DNA of 47,684 nt from an uncultured Eggerthellaceae bacterium (GCA_934648845.1 CAKUFS010000015.1:1-47684), one strand, 5' to 3'. Numbered from the stretch's first letter, positions 1 through 8,434 are shown. Program-made: numbers and translations. The notes: a model not told the origin generated them from the sequence alone.

Positions 1-1
1 C

Positions 2-88
2 CCGGCTGCGCTTTTGCCCCGCGATGCCACCTTCCCCTTCGCTCCTGCCCTTTGCTTCACGGCTTTTGTTCTGCTGCTGATTGGTTGA
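2..88 (+). CDS. C-terminal end of a membrane protein, possibly an A24 prepilin peptidase (partial)
   Basis: The frame opening at base 2 stays open for 28 codons and stops with TGA at 86-88. It encodes a hydrophobic tail with a Pro-Phe-Ala-Pro turn followed by a membrane segment ending in LLLIG. That pattern resembles the C-terminus of type IV prepilin peptidases, where a PFGPFLA-like turn precedes the last helix. The start lies outside the window, so the family assignment rests on a short match. It could equally be the last helix of another membrane protein. Confidence 0.35.
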   Translation, partial: PAALLPRDATFPFAPALCFTAFVLLLIG

Positions 89-148
89 ATTCAGCTATTG
101 ATATGCGATATGCTGTTGCAAAGGAGTTCTTACAAGGGTAAGGGGGAT

Positions 149-319
149 ATGGTGAGCAGCGAAGAGCCTTTGGTTCGCGCTATGACCCGGACCGCTATTG
201 ATGAGATGCGTGATCTATATGAAGAAATATCTTTGCCTCTTTCGGATAAATGGCCTGGTAAAGATTATAAGGAGATACGCGATGAGCTCGAAGAGGAGCG
301 TTGCAAGCGCTTTGCTTGA
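149..319 (+). CDS. small acidic protein of unknown function
   Basis: A 56-codon frame starts at ATG 149, close behind a purine-rich AGGGGG. A longer version from TTG 98 has no convincing ribosome site. The product is charged and probably helical, with a Glu/Arg-rich C-terminal half (ELEEERCKRF). I do not recognise a family. The size and position after a membrane protein gene would suit a small regulator or antitoxin-like protein, but there is no toxin partner beside it. The tRNA-Phe promoter follows within 20 bases of the stop codon. Confidence 0.4.
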   Translation: MVSSEEPLVRAMTRTAIDEMRDLYEEISLPLSDKWPGKDYKEIRDELEEERCKRFA

Positions 320-337
320 TAAAAAATCAAAAAGTGC

Positions 338-366
338 TTGCAATCTATAACGTTATTGCGTAGAAT
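338..366 (+). promoter_or_regulatory. sigma-70 type promoter of tRNA-Phe
   Basis: TTGCAA (338-343) and TAGAAT (361-366) are separated by exactly 17 bases and lie 30 bases before the mature 5' end of tRNA-Phe. Confidence 0.7.
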
Positions 367-395
367 ACTTACCTGCGCTAAGGCGCAGTGTTTGT

Positions 396-471
396 GGTCA
401 GGTAGCTCAGTTGGTAGAGCAGCGGACTGAAAATCCGCGTGCCGAGGGTTCAAGTCCCCCTCTGACCACCA
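396..471 (+). tRNA. tRNA-Phe (GAA)
   Basis: A full cloverleaf can be drawn. The 7-bp acceptor stem GGTCAGG pairs with TCTGACC with one G-U pair. The D arm is GCTC/GAGC. The anticodon stem GCGGA/TCCGC encloses CTGAAAA, giving anticodon GAA. The T arm contains GGTTCAAGTCC, and CCA is encoded at 469-471. It stands alone between its own promoter and an intrinsic terminator. Confidence 0.97.
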
Positions 472-481
472 TGAATTTTAC

Positions 482-514
482 AGGTCAGGAGCATTCGTTC
501 CTGACCTTTTTTTG
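482..514 (+). terminator. intrinsic terminator after tRNA-Phe
   Basis: A strong hairpin (AGGTCAGGA pairing with TCCTGACCT) is followed by a run of seven T. It starts ten bases after the encoded CCA. Confidence 0.9.
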
Positions 515-627
515 TGTTAAAAGGTGTTTTCCAAGATTGACGGTTTAATGGGCCTGTTGCATGATGGGCATCTGGCTTTTTCGCCAAGCTGCCTTTGTTG
601 CGTTCTAAATTAAGAGAGGTTATTTTT

Positions 628-1563
628 GTGAGTTCCGACACCGCGTCCATTGTTACCCAGATGGTGATGTTGTTTGCGCTTATTGCTGTGGGTTATATTT
701 GCAAAAAAGCTCATTATACGAACGACGAGGTTGATACGGGTCTTTCGAAAGTTGTTATCAACGTGGCAATGCCATCGCTTATTTTGTCAGCCGTTCTTGC
801 GGAGCACGAGCCACTGTCATTGGAGGAAATCGGCATCACGTTCTTTTCCTGTCTTGCTATGATGGCGTTGCTTGTCGCCTTGGCATTTATCGTGGTAGCC
901 GTCATGCGAGTGCCGAATGGTTTCAAGGGTGCTTATCGTTTCATGTTGACGTTTGGCAACGTGGGTTTCCTGGGTTTTCCGGTAATTGCTGCCATTTACG
1001 GCCAAAGCGCGCTGATTTACGCGTCTATCTTCCAGGTGCCGTTTAATCTGCTGTGCTACACCGTAGGACCCATTCTTGTCGCGAAAGACAGCGAAGAAGT
1101 CCAGCCTGAAAAAGTGACGATCAAAACGTTCCTGACGCCCATGACTATCTGCTGTCTTGCAGCCATTGCTCTTGAGGCGGGTGATGTGCAAGAAATTCCG
1201 ATTGCGACTGACATCTTCACGTTGCTGGGCAATATGGCAACTCCTGCTGCCATGATCATTATTGGCTCGCAGATGGCAAACATGCCGTTGCGTGATTTGG
1301 CTGGCAAGCCGCGCTTGTGGGGAATGTCGGCGTTTCGCCTGGTGATCAACCCGATTATCGTGTGGCTGCTGTTTTCGCCCATCTTGGACAACCATCTGCT
1401 TTTAGGTGCACTGGTCGTTTCGTCTGCCATGCCTGTGGCAAACGTGGGCGTTATGTTCTCGCTGCTTTACGGCACCGACACCAAAACCCTTTCCCAGGGC
1501 ATCATCATCTCAACGTTGCTTTCGCTGGTGACAATCCCGCTTCTCGTAATTGTGATGGGCTAG
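628..1563 (+). CDS. AEC family transporter (auxin efflux carrier/malonate permease type)
   Basis: The 311-residue product has about ten hydrophobic segments in the five-plus-five arrangement of the AEC (PF03547-type) carriers. The first helix ends in GYICKK, and a central loop (about residues 155-185) separates the two halves. The second half holds the family's small-residue-rich helices (MATPAAMIIIGSQMA and SAMPVANVGVMFS). The start is GTG 628, seven bases behind AGAGAGG; an upstream TTG at 595 has no ribosome site. These carriers move organic anions such as malate or malonate, and the substrate cannot be told here. The stop codon is followed three bases later by the first copy of the 35-bp palindromic repeat, which separates it from the convergent EamA gene. 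Confidence 0.9.
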   Translation: MSSDTASIVTQMVMLFALIAVGYICKKAHYTNDEVDTGLSKVVINVAMPSLILSAVLAEHEPLSLEEIGITFFSCLAMMALLVALAFIVVAVMRVPNGFKGAYRFMLTFGNVGFLGFPVIAAIYGQSALIYASIFQVPFNLLCYTVGPILVAKDSEEVQPEKVTIKTFLTPMTICCLAAIALEAGDVQEIPIATDIFTLLGNMATPAAMIIIGSQMANMPLRDLAGKPRLWGMSAFRLVINPIIVWLLFSPILDNHLLLGALVVSSAMPVANVGVMFSLLYGTDTKTLSQGIIISTLLSLVTIPLLVIVMG

Positions 1564-1565
1564 CG

Positions 1566-1600
1566 TTGTTGACAAATTACCCCACCTTTTGTCAACAAAT
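1566..1600. repeat. 35-bp palindromic repeat, copy A
   Basis: Two perfect 11-bp arms, TTGTTGACAAA and TTTGTCAACAA, flank an 11-base spacer containing ACCCCACC. An identical 35-bp sequence occurs inverted at 4581-4615 and direct at 23812-23846. This copy lies just after the AEC transporter stop codon, between convergent genes. It is not a standard terminator because no T run follows the hairpin. Each arm contains TTGACA facing the spacer, so a protein-binding site is also possible. Confidence 0.9.
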
Positions 1601-1729
1601 TTGCTGGTTGAGTGTTTGCGGGAAGTGCGTCTAACAGCATGTGGCGTACGCGTTTGGTAGGGAAGAGGTTCGTTTGTCTGACGCTGGGCAAGTATTCGCT
1701 GCCGCCAGAAGATGAACTTGCCGCCGCGG

Positions 1730-2854
1730 TTAGCGTTGCTGCAGCTTGCGCTTGTCGTAGCGAATCTTATCGCAGCAGATAACAGGCTCTTTTGCGCCTC
1801 GAGCGGCCTTTGCAACCTTAATCGCTTCCGCGGCTTCGTGCGCCTTTTTTGCTGGTTTCTTGTCGTTGTTCTTGGGCTCTTTTTCGGGCAGCGTGATAAG
1901 AACGATCATGCCAATAATCAGGGCGCATCCCAGAGCGTCCCAGCCCGTTACGACCGTTCCTAGCCAAACGGCGCTTGCGATAATGGCCGTTACCGGTTCA
2001 ATTGCATCAAGCAAGCCGCCAATCACGGCGCCAACGCGCTTCACGCCCTCCATGAAGAACAGATACGCAATGACAGTACCCAAGATAGCGGTTCCCAGCG
2101 TACCTAGAATTACCGGGGCGTTGAGCTCGGGCATGATGGTCCAGGGACGGAACGCAATGGTAATAACCGTGCCCGCAATGGCCATGGCCAGGGCAGTTAC
2201 CGTAAGGCCGCTGAATTTCTTGAGCAGGCGCACGGGCAGCAGCACATAAGTGGCCATACCGATAGCGGCGAAGATGCCCCACAAAAAGCCCTCGAATGGC
2301 ATGGCAAGGGAATCCAGGCTGCCCTGCGTGCAGAAGCAGAACGCGCCCGAGAGCGCCAGCACGAGCGCGAGTATTTCTTTGCGGGTGGGCTTTCTTTTCA
2401 CGGTAAGGCAAGTCACCGCTACAACAATAATCATGCTGAGCTGCTCAAACATGGTTGCTGTGCCGGAATTTGTGATAGAAAGCGTAACAAGGTAGCCAAT
2501 TTGGCAAGCGAATGCACCGAAAATGGCAAAGATGACCATATCGCGCATATCGGTCTTGCTGTGCAGCACTGTCACAATTTCCTGCCGTGAATCCTTCTTG
2601 CTAAGCGCAATGGGCAAAAGGACGATTGCCGCGCTCACCATACGCGCACAATTGAGCCATTCAACGTGCACGCCTTGCCATTGCGTAAGATATTGCGCAA
2701 TTGATCCGGAAAAACCCCAGCTTACAGCGGAAATAACGACTAAAAGCACACCGATGAGCTTCCCGCTGCCCTTCTTTTCGTTTGAGGACTGTGCGACGGG
2801 CTCGTTCGATGCGTTTGCCGTGTTCAGATGCGATATGTTTTGTTCCTTCTCCAT
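1730..2854 (-). CDS. EamA/DMT family transporter
   Basis: The product has a polar N-terminal tail of about 40 residues, then ten transmembrane segments in two EamA repeats (about residues 40-180 and 190-330), and a basic Lys/Ala-rich cytoplasmic tail. Marks of the drug/metabolite transporter superfamily include AVSWGFSGSIAQYL at the first helix and GAVIGGLLDAIEPVTAIIASAVWLG near the end, where the Glu-Pro turn is conserved. The start is uncertain: ATG at 2854, 2866 and 2893 are all in frame and none has an ideal ribosome site. I chose 2854 because the length before the first helix is then closest to related proteins. The substrate is unknown. It is monocistronic and faces away from the tRNA-Leu gene. 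Confidence 0.88.
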   Translation of the reverse strand: MEKEQNISHLNTANASNEPVAQSSNEKKGSGKLIGVLLVVISAVSWGFSGSIAQYLTQWQGVHVEWLNCARMVSAAIVLLPIALSKKDSRQEIVTVLHSKTDMRDMVIFAIFGAFACQIGYLVTLSITNSGTATMFEQLSMIIVVAVTCLTVKRKPTRKEILALVLALSGAFCFCTQGSLDSLAMPFEGFLWGIFAAIGMATYVLLPVRLLKKFSGLTVTALAMAIAGTVITIAFRPWTIMPELNAPVILGTLGTAILGTVIAYLFFMEGVKRVGAVIGGLLDAIEPVTAIIASAVWLGTVVTGWDALGCALIIGMIVLITLPEKEPKNNDKKPAKKAHEAAEAIKVAKAARGAKEPVICCDKIRYDKRKLQQR

Positions 2855-2931
2855 GAGCAACGGCATTCTACGCCATCGCCATTCCAGATGCATCCCTTTT
2901 GCAAGAAATATCTATATTTACAAACTTTTTC

Positions 2932-2960
2932 TCGACTGGAGGCACGCAATTAGATATAAT
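2932..2960 (+). promoter_or_regulatory. promoter of tRNA-Leu(CAA)
   Basis: TCGACT (2932-2937) and a perfect TATAAT (2955-2960) are spaced by 17 bases and end ten bases before the tRNA. Confidence 0.7.
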
Positions 2961-2970
2961 TCCTAAATGC

Positions 2971-3052
2971 GCCCGAGTGGCGGAATGGCAGACGCGGCGG
3001 TCTCAAAAACCGTTGGGAAACCGTGCGAGTTCGACTCTCGCCTCGGGCACCA
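2971..3052 (+). tRNA. tRNA-Leu (CAA)
   Basis: The acceptor GCCCGAG pairs with CTCGGGC, the discriminator is A, and CCA is encoded at 3050-3052. The anticodon loop CTCAAAA gives CAA. A long variable arm (TTGGGAAACCGTG region) marks it as a class II tRNA, as expected for leucine. The T arm contains GAGTTCGACTCTC. Confidence 0.95.
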
Positions 3053-3064
3053 TTCCAGAAAAGG

Positions 3065-3092
3065 AAGACCTGGCATTCGCCGGGTCTTTTTT
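3065..3092 (+). terminator. intrinsic terminator after tRNA-Leu(CAA)
   Basis: The hairpin GACCTGGC-ATTC-GCCGGGTC is followed by TTTTTT. Confidence 0.85.
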
Positions 3093-3134
3093 ATAGGTGA
3101 ACTCATACGATAAGCTAGATACCAAGGAGTTCAG

Positions 3135-4475
3135 GTGCTTACAGAAGATAGCTCCGAGCACGCGCAGCACGTGCAGACCCCCTCTGTTGATGAAGAGCTT
3201 TTAACGCTTCGCGTTGCCACGCCGCGCGATGCAGCTGCTCTTTTGGCGATATATGCACCGTACGTCAGAGAAACGGCGGTGACGTTTGAACGCGAAGTGC
3301 CGTCGCTTGAAGAATTCGAGCGTCGCATTGTCACCACGTTGGAAAAATACCCCTATATTGTGGCCGAGCAGGCAGGGAAGATTTGCGCGTATGCTTACGC
3401 GGGCCCATTCAAAACGCGTGCAGCTTACGAGCATTCTATTGAGACTTCCATTTACGTGAACCGCTCCGTTCGGCAGATCGGTATTGGATCTCTTTTATAT
3501 ATGGCGCTCGAGAATGTGCTTTTCGTGCAAAATATCACGAATTTGAATGCGTGTATTGCGGTTCCTATCTGCGAAAACGACCCCTATTTGACAAATGGCA
3601 GCAAGGTGTTTCACGAGAAACAAGGGTATAAGCCCGTGGCTCGTTTCCATGGATGCGCGTACAAGTTCAATCGTTGGTACGACATTGTGTGGATGGAAAA
3701 GCTGCAGGGAAACCATGCCGATCGCTTGCGCCAGTTTGCGGAAGAATGCGCTGCTTCTCAGCGTGCTGCGGCGGAAGGATTTGCTGCTGCGAATGCTGCT
3801 GGGGAAGAGGTCGCAGGCGAAGGCTCAGGCTCGCTGGACGAAATGCCCGTGCGTCCGCGCGATGTGGATCACTTCATTCCGTTCTCGCAGCTTGACCCGA
3901 AGCGCGTTCGTAAGCTGCTTTCTTTGGCGTTGCTGGGAACATCGGAAGACGCGCGCAGCACGACCGATTCTGCAGGCGCGGTTGTGTTTCGTCGGCGCAA
4001 GGTTTGCGGCGCGGAAGGCGCTGCTGCGGGCGATGTTGCCGATGACGCTGCTGCCGGTGCGGTGGGTTTCGCAGATGCTACTGCGCAGGATTCGGCCTGT
4101 TCGGCGCACGATTTTGAAGTGCTCATGATTGCGATGAAGAGCGACCGACGCTCCTTCCCTAAGGGACACATTATGCCCCGGGAAACAAGGGAAGCCGCCG
4201 CGGTGCGTGAGATTCGCGAGGAAACGGGCATTCAGGTGAACATCCTGCCCGATTTTTGCTATCAGGTTGCATCGGCTCGAAAGACCGACAAGCGCAGCGT
4301 GTTTTTCTTTTTGGCGGAATATGTCCAAGGTGATCTGAGCGCGCAAGAAGAGGAAATCGACAAGGCGTTCTGGGTTCCCGCCGATGAAGCTGTCGATTTG
4401 ATTTCGTTTGCGAATGATCGCACTATGTATCGGGCTGCGTTGGAGGAGTATCTGCGCCGCCTTCGCGAAGAGTAA
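3135..4475 (+). CDS. GNAT N-acetyltransferase fused to a Nudix hydrolase
   Basis: Two enzymes are joined in 446 residues. Residues 24-195 form a GNAT domain of the phosphinothricin acetyltransferase type, with RDAAALLAIYAPYVRETAVTFE at the start, a YVNRSVRQIGIGSLLY acetyl-CoA loop and GSKVFHEKQGYKPVARF near the end. Residues 275-446 form a Nudix domain; the box at about 343-365 fits G-x5-E-x7-REUxEExGU exactly (GHIMPRE, then REIREETGI). An Ala-rich linker of about 60 residues lies between them. GTG 3135 is chosen because AAGGAG lies seven bases before it. Neither substrate can be read from the sequence. The pairing suggests repair or detoxification of a nucleotide or amino-acid analogue, which is inference. 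The gene stands alone, convergent with the SPFH gene. Confidence 0.88.
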   Translation: MLTEDSSEHAQHVQTPSVDEELLTLRVATPRDAAALLAIYAPYVRETAVTFEREVPSLEEFERRIVTTLEKYPYIVAEQAGKICAYAYAGPFKTRAAYEHSIETSIYVNRSVRQIGIGSLLYMALENVLFVQNITNLNACIAVPICENDPYLTNGSKVFHEKQGYKPVARFHGCAYKFNRWYDIVWMEKLQGNHADRLRQFAEECAASQRAAAEGFAAANAAGEEVAGEGSGSLDEMPVRPRDVDHFIPFSQLDPKRVRKLLSLALLGTSEDARSTTDSAGAVVFRRRKVCGAEGAAAGDVADDAAAGAVGFADATAQDSACSAHDFEVLMIAMKSDRRSFPKGHIMPRETREAAAVREIREETGIQVNILPDFCYQVASARKTDKRSVFFFLAEYVQGDLSAQEEEIDKAFWVPADEAVDLISFANDRTMYRAALEEYLRRLREE

Positions 4476-4580
4476 GCTGGCAAACAACTGCGAAGAGATT
4501 GCGGGGACAGGCCGTTGAACTGGGCGAATCTGAATCAGTGGTTCGCATCCCCGATGACTTGCAACATCATTACCCCGCCG

Positions 4581-4615
4581 ATTTGTTGACAAAAGGTGGG
4601 GTAATTTGTCAACAA
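4581..4615. repeat. 35-bp palindromic repeat, copy B (inverted)
   Basis: This is the exact reverse complement of the copy at 1566-1600. It lies in the gap between two convergent genes and overlaps the first bases of the bidirectional terminator. Confidence 0.9.
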
Positions 4616-4652
4616 AAAGAGCCTCTCGCGCGCGTGTTCGGGAGGCTCTTTT
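4614..4652. terminator. bidirectional intrinsic terminator between convergent genes
   Basis: AAAAGAGCCTC pairs with GAGGCTCTTTT, so the hairpin carries a T run on either strand. It can end both the GNAT-Nudix gene and the SPFH gene. Confidence 0.85.
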
Positions 4653-4669
4653 GCTACTGGCGTATGCGC

Positions 4670-6088
4670 TTACGGACGCGGGGTTCCGCAGTTCTTGCAG
4701 AACTTGCCCTCGTTGATGGTGCCGCAGCCGCACGTCCACGATGCTGCTGCCTCGGGTTTCGCGCTGCCGCAGTTGGGGCAGAACTTGCCGCTGTTCACCG
4801 CGCCACAAGAGCAGGTCCACTCTTCGGGTTTTGCGCTACCGCAGTTGGAGCAGAACTTGCCGGTGTTCTTTGTGCCGCAAGAGCACAACCAACCAGCTGC
4901 CGCCGCTGCAGCTGCTGCCGCCGCAGCCTGCTGCTGGGCAATCTGATCCTGCATTGCCTGCGTCTGGTTCTGACCCTGACCCTGCGCACCTGCCTGTTGC
5001 TGCATGGTGTTCATGGCCTGAGCACCTGCACCAAAGCCTCCATCAGCGGCAACGGGGTATGCGTTCGCCTGCGGCTGAGCAGGCTGTCCGCCGAATGCGT
5101 TTGCCGCACCAGCACCCATGCCCGATGCCATGCCCATGCCCATGAAGCCGGTCATAGCGCCTGCCGTGTTCGTGGCAGCTGCGTTCATGGCAGAACCCGT
5201 TTGCACTGCCATGTAGCTGTTCGTGGTGCCAGCGCGATTCAGGGCGGAAGCCGTCTGCATGCTCTTGATAAGCGCTTCGTCTTCTTCGGAAGCGGTAATG
5301 GAATTCACACCGAAGGACACAATGGCAATACCGCGCAGGTTCGACCACTTAGGAGACAGCACTTCATTCAGCGCATCGGCAACTTCAACGGTATGACCAG
5401 GCACGGCGCTGTAACGGATGCCCATTTCGGAGATGCGTGCGAACGCCGGCTGCAAAGCGCCCAGCATTTCGGACTTCAGCTGGCTGTCAATCTTGTCGCG
5501 CGTGTAAACGTCTTCCACGTTGCCGCAAACGTTCTTGTAGAACAGAATGGGGTCAACAATCTTGTAGGAGTACTCGCCGTTGCAACGAACGGAAATATCC
5601 AGGTCAAAGCCTGCATTCTGGTCAACAACGCGGAAGGGAACGGGGCTTGCCGTGCCGTATTTGTTGCCAATGATCTCTTTGGTGTTGAAGAAGTAGATGC
5701 GCTGGTCTTTGCCCGTGTCGCCGCCGAACGTGAAGCGCTTGCCCAGGTTCTCGAAGGAGGCAAGAATGCCTTGCTGCAAATCGCCGTACAGGATGCTGGG
5801 CTCGGAGCCGGTCTCGTAAACGAACTGGCCCGGCGTGGCGCAAATGTCCACAATGGCGCCGTCTTCAACGATGATAGCGCACTGGCCTTCGTTCACGGCG
5901 ATGATAGAACCGTCGGAGATAATGTTGGACTCGCCCTTGGTGTTGGAGCTGCGGCCCTTGTCGGAGGTTTTCTTTTGTCCCTTTGCCACCAATACGTTGG
6001 CTTCCAGGGAATCGCAATAGAAGTACTCACGCCATTGATCGGCAAGAACGCCGCTCAAGGCACCTACGCCTGCTTTCAAAAGACCCAT
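4670..6088 (-). CDS. SPFH domain protein with C-terminal zinc ribbons (virion core protein-like family)
   Basis: Residues 1-290 form an SPFH/band-7 type domain of the family often labelled 'virion core protein' (YdjI-like). It begins MGLLKAGVGAL and contains VNEGQCAIIVEDGAIVDICATPGQF. A Gly/Ala/Gln-rich linker with an uninterrupted run of Ala (about residues 390-400) follows. The tail carries three CxC-x8-CxxC zinc ribbons in tandem, each close to the pattern W-x-C-x-CG-x-N-x-GKFC-x-NCG. ATG 6088 follows GAAAGGAG at good spacing. It is the last gene of a three-gene minus-strand cassette with the TPM and zinc ribbon proteins; in other bacteria such genes also travel together. A role in envelope stress or membrane microdomains is inference. 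Confidence 0.88.
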   Translation of the reverse strand: MGLLKAGVGALSGVLADQWREYFYCDSLEANVLVAKGQKKTSDKGRSSNTKGESNIISDGSIIAVNEGQCAIIVEDGAIVDICATPGQFVYETGSEPSILYGDLQQGILASFENLGKRFTFGGDTGKDQRIYFFNTKEIIGNKYGTASPVPFRVVDQNAGFDLDISVRCNGEYSYKIVDPILFYKNVCGNVEDVYTRDKIDSQLKSEMLGALQPAFARISEMGIRYSAVPGHTVEVADALNEVLSPKWSNLRGIAIVSFGVNSITASEEDEALIKSMQTASALNRAGTTNSYMAVQTGSAMNAAATNTAGAMTGFMGMGMASGMGAGAANAFGGQPAQPQANAYPVAADGGFGAGAQAMNTMQQQAGAQGQGQNQTQAMQDQIAQQQAAAAAAAAAAAGWLCSCGTKNTGKFCSNCGSAKPEEWTCSCGAVNSGKFCPNCGSAKPEAAASWTCGCGTINEGKFCKNCGTPRP

Positions 6089-6317
6089 AGTGGACTCCTT
6101 TCAAAAGATTTACTACTTTCCTTATCATAAGCTATGGCGAAGCGTTTTGCCTTGTCATAGCATGTTTCAATCGTAACGAATGAGCAACGGTTCAATTTTG
6201 GTTGCCTCATTCGCGCGGCGTTTGCGCTGTTGGAGACCGAAGCCCCCGTATCGCTTGCCGCCTCGGCGTTCTATCGTTGCCGCCCGCGACCGCTCGCTGC
6301 GCCGCCCGCGCTGCCGC

Positions 6318-7148
6318 CTAGAACTTGCCGCCGCTGCTTCCGCCGAAGCCCGAATCGCTCACCGTGGAGCCGCCTCCGCCCGAGGAAGAATCGCTCTTTT
6401 CGATCTTCGTGACAACACGCGTGGTCCTTAGGAAATGATCCGTTTGGCGTGTAAGCACCAGCGAGCCGCTCTCCAAATACGAGCTTGCTTCCGTTGCCAG
6501 GCGCGCTGTTTTCATTTGGCTTGCCCAGAAATAGCAGATAGCAGCAGCAATAAACAGAGGCACCAGGATGGTCACTAAAATCTTGATGAGCAGCCCAATC
6601 CAAGCATTTTCGGGGTCGTTATTGTTGTCCCAAGGTTCGCCGTGCTCTGTGTAGAACTCGAACGTCTCGGTTACCTTGTCCAGGTAGGCTTCGCAGCCTG
6701 CTACCCAATAGTTGTCTTTGAGCTCTTCGACAATGGCGTCTTCAATCTGCTCAATGCGGTAGTCGGTGAAAATGGTGATGCCGCCCGTTGTTCCCTGACC
6801 GTGCGTGATGGTCACGTAATCGCGCGAATCAACGGCAATCAGGAACATGATGCCGTCTTTATCCGTGCCACGCCCCAGGTTGTAGGCGTTCCAGTACGCT
6901 TCGGCATACTGGCGCTGGGTGTAGGTGCCAATATCATCTACGATGGTCAGATAGACATCGCACTTGTACGTATCGGAAAGGCTTTTCGCCTCGGCTTCCA
7001 TGGACTGCAACGTGCTGTCGGTAAGAAGCTGATAGTGGTCACGTACGTATGTGGTGGAAATATCGTTGTAGCCCTTTGCCAAGGCGGGGGTCACCGTTGC
7101 GCAAACAATCAGCAACGCCGCGAAAAAGCTGCAGAGTATTTTTTTCAT
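6318..7148 (-). CDS. TPM domain protein (YgcG family), membrane anchored
   Basis: The 276-residue product has a signal peptide (MKKILCSFFAALLIVCATVTPALA), a TPM domain at about residues 30-165 (with TYKCDVYLTIVDD, GRGTDKDGIMFLIAVDSRDYVTITHGQG and a Thr-rich loop), one transmembrane helix at about 188-210, and a cytoplasmic tail ending in a Ser/Gly-rich GFGGSSGGKF. This is the usual YgcG layout. The domain lies outside the membrane; its biochemical activity is not established in general. It follows the zinc ribbon gene by 11 bases and precedes the SPFH gene, so the three are probably one transcript. Confidence 0.88.
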   Translation of the reverse strand: MKKILCSFFAALLIVCATVTPALAKGYNDISTTYVRDHYQLLTDSTLQSMEAEAKSLSDTYKCDVYLTIVDDIGTYTQRQYAEAYWNAYNLGRGTDKDGIMFLIAVDSRDYVTITHGQGTTGGITIFTDYRIEQIEDAIVEELKDNYWVAGCEAYLDKVTETFEFYTEHGEPWDNNNDPENAWIGLLIKILVTILVPLFIAAAICYFWASQMKTARLATEASSYLESGSLVLTRQTDHFLRTTRVVTKIEKSDSSSGGGGSTVSDSGFGGSSGGKF

Positions 7149-7159
7149 GAGGCCCCTTC

Positions 7160-8434
7160 CTACAGCATCAAGAACGACACGGCGCCGGCAACGGCAACCA
7201 ACGGAATGAAGATACGCAAGAACCAGCTGGCAACTTTTCCGTTGTCAATAGGTAAATCGCCAATGAGCTTTCCCGTTTGCCCGTTCATGGCGAAAAGGAA
7301 GTCCTGGTCGTTCCACTTGGTGTGCAGCATCCACACGGGAAGCAACGCGTAGGAAACTTCCTTGAGGTCTTCGTCAACCGTGCACACGCCAGACGATACC
7401 GAGTCGTACCCCGTTACGGTGTCGCGCAGCTCGGATTGCGCCGTTGATTTCATGCGCTCGGTTGCGCGCGGCTGGCACGCAGCAACGTCCATGTCGAAAC
7501 GATCGGTCAAGTAACCAGGCAAATACGCCACGGAAAACGGTGTGATTTCGCTGTAATCGTACGGCTCAATGGAGTCCATATGCGCGTCGGGCATCTTCTG
7601 CGAGCCATCAACGGGCACACGCGTAAAGTCCATATAGCCTGCGCGTTCTACTGCGTAATGGTCCGTTTCGGTGATTTCGTAATCGTCTTCCCTCCAGGTG
7701 CGAATGTTTTCGGCGGCAAACGTTGCCTGGGCATCCGCGCGCGCGGAGTATAGCCAGAACGGAACATAAACGCCCTGGATTTCTTCCACGTGGTTTGTTT
7801 CGGCGAAGGCGTTCGGCAGGAATTTCTTGCCCTTGTAGTAATGTTTCAGGGCATCCACGGCCTGCGTTTTGTTCATTTTGAACGGAATCACGTAATCGGG
7901 CTTGAGCGTTCCCGCCATGGTGCCTGGAATCACCGTGTTGTTGCCGCAGTACGGGCACTGTGCTACAGCAGTGGTTTGATCGTGGATAAGCTCGGCTCCG
8001 CACGAGCTGCACACTGATGTTGCCAGCGTTTCGCTTTCGGCATCGTTCCAGTTGGAGCGCTTGAGGTACGCCTGAATGGGGTCCAGGCCTTCTTCGGCGG
8101 CTTTTGCTGCTTGCGCAGCTCCGGCGGCAACAACATTGTCGGAGACGCTTGCGGCACCAGCGGCAACGCCCGTAGCGCCAGCGGCACCTGCGGCTGCGGC
8201 TTCTGCTGTGGCATCGCCTGCGCCGCTCGCACCGGCGTCTTCCGCTTTCTGTGCACGCTGCTTCTCTTTTTCGGCTTTACCTTCGGCTTTTTCCTGTTTG
8301 GCGGCGTAAAGGTCCTCAACCTGTTTCACGGTAAAGGTCGAGTCGCAGTAGTCGCAGACAAGGCCTCCCGTTTCCCCAGAAAAATGGAGCGGACCTCCGC
8401 ACGCAGGACATTGGTAGTTCACTGTTTCAACCAT
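7160..8434 (-). CDS. TFIIB-type zinc ribbon membrane protein
   Basis: The 424-residue product opens with a zinc ribbon (CPACGGPLHFSGETGGLVCDYC, Cys at about 9, 12, 27, 30). A highly charged Ala/Glu/Lys segment follows, then a second ribbon (CSSCGAEL...CPYCGNN) at about 145-170. The main domain carries YIPFKMNKTQAVDALKHYYKGKKFLP-like sequence typical of 'DNA-directed RNA polymerase subunit P' annotations, and the C-terminus is a single membrane helix. The annotation name is misleading, since this is not a polymerase subunit. It heads the cassette with the TPM and SPFH genes. About 390 bases without a gene lie between it and ccmE on the other strand. Confidence 0.85.
   Translation of the reverse strand: MVETVNYQCPACGGPLHFSGETGGLVCDYCDSTFTVKQVEDLYAAKQEKAEGKAEKEKQRAQKAEDAGASGAGDATAEAAAAGAAGATGVAAGAASVSDNVVAAGAAQAAKAAEEGLDPIQAYLKRSNWNDAESETLATSVCSSCGAELIHDQTTAVAQCPYCGNNTVIPGTMAGTLKPDYVIPFKMNKTQAVDALKHYYKGKKFLPNAFAETNHVEEIQGVYVPFWLYSARADAQATFAAENIRTWREDDYEITETDHYAVERAGYMDFTRVPVDGSQKMPDAHMDSIEPYDYSEITPFSVAYLPGYLTDRFDMDVAACQPRATERMKSTAQSELRDTVTGYDSVSSGVCTVDEDLKEVSYALLPVWMLHTKWNDQDFLFAMNGQTGKLIGDLPIDNGKVASWFLRIFIPLVAVAGAVSFLML

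Noticed and set aside
4499..6130. 543-codon plus-strand frame opposite the SPFH gene
   Set aside because: Its Cys/Arg/His-rich product mirrors the zinc ribbons on the other strand; no start signal and no recognisable domain.
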